DNA from: Stenotrophomonas sp.
GTDB lineage: Bacteria; Pseudomonadota; Gammaproteobacteria; Xanthomonadales; Xanthomonadaceae
DNA length: 16,115 nucleotides
Direction: 5' to 3'
Assembly (NCBI GenBank): GCA_003525885.1
Contig: DQIG01000431.1
Coordinates: 1-16,115, forward strand
Positions 13,287 to 16,115 of the stretch are shown piece by piece. Each line of letters opens with the position of its first letter. Positions within the stretch are counted from its first letter, which is position 1. The notes beneath the pieces were generated by a model. The model was not told the origin of the DNA, made no database searches, and saw only the letters and a program-made list of their open reading frames with translations. A program made the translations under genes and the position numbers.

Positions 13287-14765
13287 TCACGTCCGTACGC
13301 ACGCCTGCGAGAACTCGACCGGTGCCGTGGCAACGCCATCCGCGTCGCGCAGTACAGCACTCCAGCGCGCGACACCCGGGTCTGGGCCATTGCAGGCGAG
13401 ATTGATGGTCAGCGGTTTGGCAGGGTCATCGAACGTCGTCGCCCAAGGCGTGCATGCGCCCGCCTCCGAGCAGGACGTCAGCGAGAGCTCCACAGACAAC
13501 GGATACTGGGGATTCCCGGCATAGCCCAGTTCAATGTTCCGGGCCGCTTGGATCGGCACGTCGGTATCCGGCACCGGATGCAATGCCAGGGGCTCGCAGG
13601 TCTTTCCTGATGCCCACAGGCGATAGCCCTTCTCCACGCCTTTCATCGACGCCGAGCGGAAGACGGGGTCCTGCAAGGCAGCCACATCGTCAGGATTGGA
13701 GTGATAGGCGGTTTCGATGATTACCGACGGCATCTTTCCGATGCGGTTCTCGCCGTGATTCCCTTGACTTGAGCTCTCGCGAACCGGGAATGTCTCATAT
13801 CCAGGCTGCGCCCGGATGAGCTCCCGCATTGAACAAATAATACTGTCTGCCAATGGCTTGTCCTGCGCCTTGGTGTGGTGATAGTAAACCTCGGTACCGC
13901 GAATGGCGGCCGAGTCATGACCATTCGAATGCAGGCTAATCAGTACGTCCACGCCCAAATGATTCGCGTAATTGGGGCGAGCCCGGATGTCCTCGTCCTT
14001 CTCGCGCGCGGAGTCCGTGCTGTTGGGAAATTCATTCCATATGTCAGTACGCTCTGGAAACAGCGCCTTGAGATGGTAGCGGGATGACATGTGCTCCCAA
14101 GGAAGGTTCGACTCAGGGTGCAACTCGGTTGATCGACTCCGTGCCCGATGCACGGTCAGACCGCTCCGCTGTTCAATCAGCGCTTGCAGCTCATCGCCAT
14201 AGACCGGGCTGAGCGTGTCTTCCTGAAGCCCAAGCGGAGCTGGTCGCTGGAACTTCCACTCTCTGCTGGGATGCAGGCTGATGTACCCATGACTTGACGA
14301 GACCATGGCCGAACTGGGCGCTGATTTCCGCCCACTTCGCATCGGGACAGCCAAGTCCTCCGGGTAATAGTCCTCCAAGGCCTTCCCCTCGAAAAGGAAG
14401 TGGATGTCATTCACCTCAAGCCCAGACTTCTCGGCGAAAAACCGCAACGAGGATGCCATTGGCTGCAAAAACAATTCGTCATAACTACCCTCTGGCCCCG
14501 GAAGGTATCCAGGACCAAAGTTGATCGTCATTGATCGCCTGCTCATATCAAGACGAATGTTCACGCTGACGTGGCGCAACTTTCCAGACTTCTGCAGGTG
14601 ACGCGCCAACTGCCCAGCGGCTTCCTGCTCAAGCATCGCAATCACCTCGGCATAGATACCCGAGTCCTCCACAATCATCGGAGCCTCGACCCCGCGCCCC
14701 AATGCATCCGGCGCACAGGTCATGGCACACGCAATCACCACAGCTGCGAATTTCATTCCTTGCAT
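13287..14765 (-). CDS. Exported N-acetylmuramoyl-L-alanine amidase (Amidase_3-like, atypical)
   Basis: A 492-residue predicted zinc amidase that would cut the bond between MurNAc and the peptide stem. A signal peptide occupies 1-23. Residues 30-140 form a separate domain I do not firmly recognise (SVNIRLDMSRRSMTINFGPG), faintly GerM-like. The catalytic domain spans about 152-390: SHGYISLHP supplies His159, LQEDTLSP Glu182, LISLHSNG His279 and VIIETAYHSN Glu351, matching the zinc ligands and catalytic glutamate of Amidase_3. About 40 extra residues (215-258) interrupt the usual TR...AN segment. A C-terminal domain (395-492) has five cysteines counting Cys390. ATG at 14765 has AAAGGAGG at 8 bases, a stronger site than its neighbours have. 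A/T-rich stretches in the gene differ from adjacent core genes. It is convergent with trxB and divergent from the next gene. Zinc amidase function is likely; biological role unknown. Confidence 0.82.
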   Translation of the reverse strand: MQGMKFAAVVIACAMTCAPDALGRGVEAPMIVEDSGIYAEVIAMLEQEAAGQLARHLQKSGKLRHVSVNIRLDMSRRSMTINFGPGYLPGPEGSYDELFLQPMASSLRFFAEKSGLEVNDIHFLFEGKALEDYYPEDLAVPMRSGRKSAPSSAMVSSSHGYISLHPSREWKFQRPAPLGLQEDTLSPVYGDELQALIEQRSGLTVHRARSRSTELHPESNLPWEHMSSRYHLKALFPERTDIWNEFPNSTDSAREKDEDIRARPNYANHLGVDVLISLHSNGHDSAAIRGTEVYYHHTKAQDKPLADSIICSMRELIRAQPGYETFPVRESSSQGNHGENRIGKMPSVIIETAYHSNPDDVAALQDPVFRSASMKGVEKGYRLWASGKTCEPLALHPVPDTDVPIQAARNIELGYAGNPQYPLSVELSLTSCSEAGACTPWATTFDDPAKPLTINLACNGPDPGVARWSAVLRDADGVATAPVEFSQACVRT

Positions 14766-14956
14766 GGCAGGTTCCTCCTTTGGGTTTGATGCGCCACTCG
14801 TGCGACGCCCACTTACCCTGCCCGGCGCCACCTCTGCGACTCTCCAACCGGCACGCAAAACCAGAGAGTTGCAACTTTCCTCACAGAGGCCCTGAAACCA
14901 ATCAATCCGATTGCGCCACCCCCATTCGTACCTCGCTTGCCCTATCCTTCCCTTCA

Positions 14957-16081
14957 ATGCCCTCCGCCCGCTTCCTCGACTCCCTGCAGTCCATTCCCGC
15001 CACCGACTGGGATGCCCTGCACGACGGCCAGAATCCGTTCGTCAGCCATGCCTTCCTCTCAGGCCTGGAAGAGCACGGCTGCCTGCGCGAGGACTGGGGC
15101 TGGCAGCCCCGGCACTTCACGCTGTGGGAAGGCGACCGCCTGATGGGCGCCATTCCGGGTTACCTGAAGACCAACTCGCACGGCGAGTTCGTGTTCGACC
15201 ACGCCTGGGCCAACGCCTATGCCCGCCATGGCCGCGACTACTACCCGAAATGGCTGGGCGCGGTACCGTACTCGCCAGTCACCGGCCCTCGCCTGCTGGC
15301 CCGTCACGATTCAGAGCGCGCCGCGTTGCTGTCGGCGTTGCGCGATGCGTTGCCGGCACTGGGCGTGTCGTCGGCCCATATCAACTTCCACACCGCCGGC
15401 GACGAGGCCCTGTTCGGCGATGACTGGCTGCTGCGCGAGGACGTGCAGTTCCAGTGGCAGAACCCGGGTGACTGGGCGACGTTCGATCAGTTCCTCGGCG
15501 CGATGAACCACAAGCACCGCAAGAACATCCGCCAGGAACGGGCCAAGGTCACCCGTCAGGGCATCACCTTCCGCGTGGTGCATGGCGACGAGGCCAGCCG
15601 CGCCGACCTGCAGGCGATGTACCGCTTCTACCTGCAGACCTTCCTCGAATACGGCAACGCCCCGGCCCTGACCGAGACCTTCCTGCGCCACCTGGCCATT
15701 GCATTGGGGCGCGGGCTGGTGCTGTTCCTGGCCGAGCAGGACGGCCAGCCGGTTGCCGGCGCCCTCTGCCTGCGCGGCGGTGACACGCTGTACGGCCGCT
15801 ACTGGGGCGGCGCAACCCTGCCCGGCCTGCATTTCGAAGCCTGCTATTACCAGGGTATCGAGTACTGCCTGCGCGAAGGACTGAGCCGATTCGAGCCCGG
15901 CGCGCAGGGCGAGCACAAGCTGGCACGCGGCTTCCTGCCTACGCTGGTGCGCAGCCGGCACTGGGTGGCTGATGCGGACTTTGCAGAAGCCCTACGGGAC
16001 TGGTGCCGGCAGGAGCGGCGGGATGTGCGTCGCTACCAGCAGGCGTTGCAGGGGCATGGGCCGTTCCGCGCAAAGCCGTAG
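14957..16081 (+). CDS. COG3146-type GNAT/FemAB-like acyltransferase
   Basis: A 374-residue protein of the COG3146 (former DUF482) family, annotated as GNAT or peptidoglycan-biosynthesis-like; a defined substrate is not known to me. Strong family blocks are visible: NPFVSHAFLSGLEEHG (26-41), IPGYLKTNSHGEFVFD (66-81), WANAYARHGRDYYPKWL (84-100) and VPYSPVTGPRLL (103-114). Later come MNHKHRKNIRQER, typical of FemAB-like proteins, and FEPGAQGEHKLARGF near the end, the most conserved stretch of the family. No signal peptide or membrane helix is seen, so it is cytoplasmic. The ATG at 14957 gives the usual N-terminus; no clear ribosome binding site precedes it, and upstream in-frame residues are not protein-like. 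The 191-base gap to the divergent amidase gene shows no convincing promoter. A SMAG element follows. Confidence 0.9.
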   Translation: MPSARFLDSLQSIPATDWDALHDGQNPFVSHAFLSGLEEHGCLREDWGWQPRHFTLWEGDRLMGAIPGYLKTNSHGEFVFDHAWANAYARHGRDYYPKWLGAVPYSPVTGPRLLARHDSERAALLSALRDALPALGVSSAHINFHTAGDEALFGDDWLLREDVQFQWQNPGDWATFDQFLGAMNHKHRKNIRQERAKVTRQGITFRVVHGDEASRADLQAMYRFYLQTFLEYGNAPALTETFLRHLAIALGRGLVLFLAEQDGQPVAGALCLRGGDTLYGRYWGGATLPGLHFEACYYQGIEYCLREGLSRFEPGAQGEHKLARGFLPTLVRSRHWVADADFAEALRDWCRQERRDVRRYQQALQGHGPFRAKP

Positions 16082-16090
16082 CGGAAAAGC

Positions 16091-16115
16091 GTTCCAACCA
16101 AGGTTGGCACCCACC
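16091..16115 (-). repeat. SMAG-type repeat at the right edge
   Basis: Minus strand GTGG followed by GTGCCAACC-TT-GGTTGGAAC, the same family as 6660-6683 with one mismatch in the stem. It starts ten bases after the stop of the COG3146 gene and reaches the end of the window. Confidence 0.85.

Noticed and set aside
13188..14956. Toxin-immunity or prophage lysis cassette around the amidase
   Set aside because: No holin, spanin, immunity-like or phage structural gene is adjacent; the neighbours are trxB and a COG3146 gene.

Overview
The window looks like chromosomal DNA from Stenotrophomonas, most likely the S. maltophilia complex, or a close Xanthomonadaceae relative. Three things point there. 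The DNA is GC-rich with strongly G/C-ending codons. Short palindromic repeats recur that begin with GTAG or GTGG and carry stems such as GTCGAGC-CAT-GCTCGAC, TGCCGGCC-GCT-GGCCGGCA and GTGCCAACC-TT-GGTTGGCAC, which match the SMAG (REP-like) family of S. maltophilia. The core gene order trxB / ftsK / lolA / rarA is of gammaproteobacterial type.

Left part (1-4100, all minus strand): a probable iron-regulated operon, read right to left. It encodes a secreted IroE-like alpha/beta hydrolase, an exported YncE-like beta-propeller protein, an HmuT-type lipoprotein substrate-binding protein, and the first third of a FecCD-family permease (HmuU-like) that runs off the left edge. A Fur-box-like sequence lies about 65 bases upstream of the first gene. 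Together the genes suggest periplasmic handling and inner-membrane import of haem or a ferric chelate; the ligand cannot be read from the sequence. The 122-base gap between hydrolase and propeller genes holds three inverted repeats.

Middle-left (4100-5275): a small exported protein gene (plus strand) with a TTG start, a hairpin-rich leader and a strong terminator, then a DUF805 membrane protein gene (minus strand) flanked by two inverted SMAG elements.

Centre (5276-12215, minus strand): the chromosome-maintenance and envelope cluster ftsK - DUF3857/transglutaminase gene - lolA - rarA. It encodes the DNA translocase of cell division, a large periplasmic protein of unknown function, the periplasmic lipoprotein carrier, and a replication-fork AAA+ ATPase. 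An array of SMAG elements separates lolA from rarA and reaches into the probable rarA promoter.

Right part (12216-16115): trxB (plus strand, divergent from ftsK) ends in a terminator sandwiched between two SMAG elements. Next comes a minus-strand gene for an exported zinc amidase of unusual architecture, in visibly less GC-rich DNA, probably an insertion. A plus-strand COG3146 (GNAT/FemAB-like) gene follows, and another SMAG element closes the window.

No stretch longer than 300 bases lacks a gene. I found no tRNA, rRNA, CRISPR array, integrase, transposase or prophage genes, and nothing I can defend as a wholly new system. The most interesting pieces are the amidase, the iron/haem hydrolase-propeller-transporter operon, and the SMAG elements built into gene boundaries.
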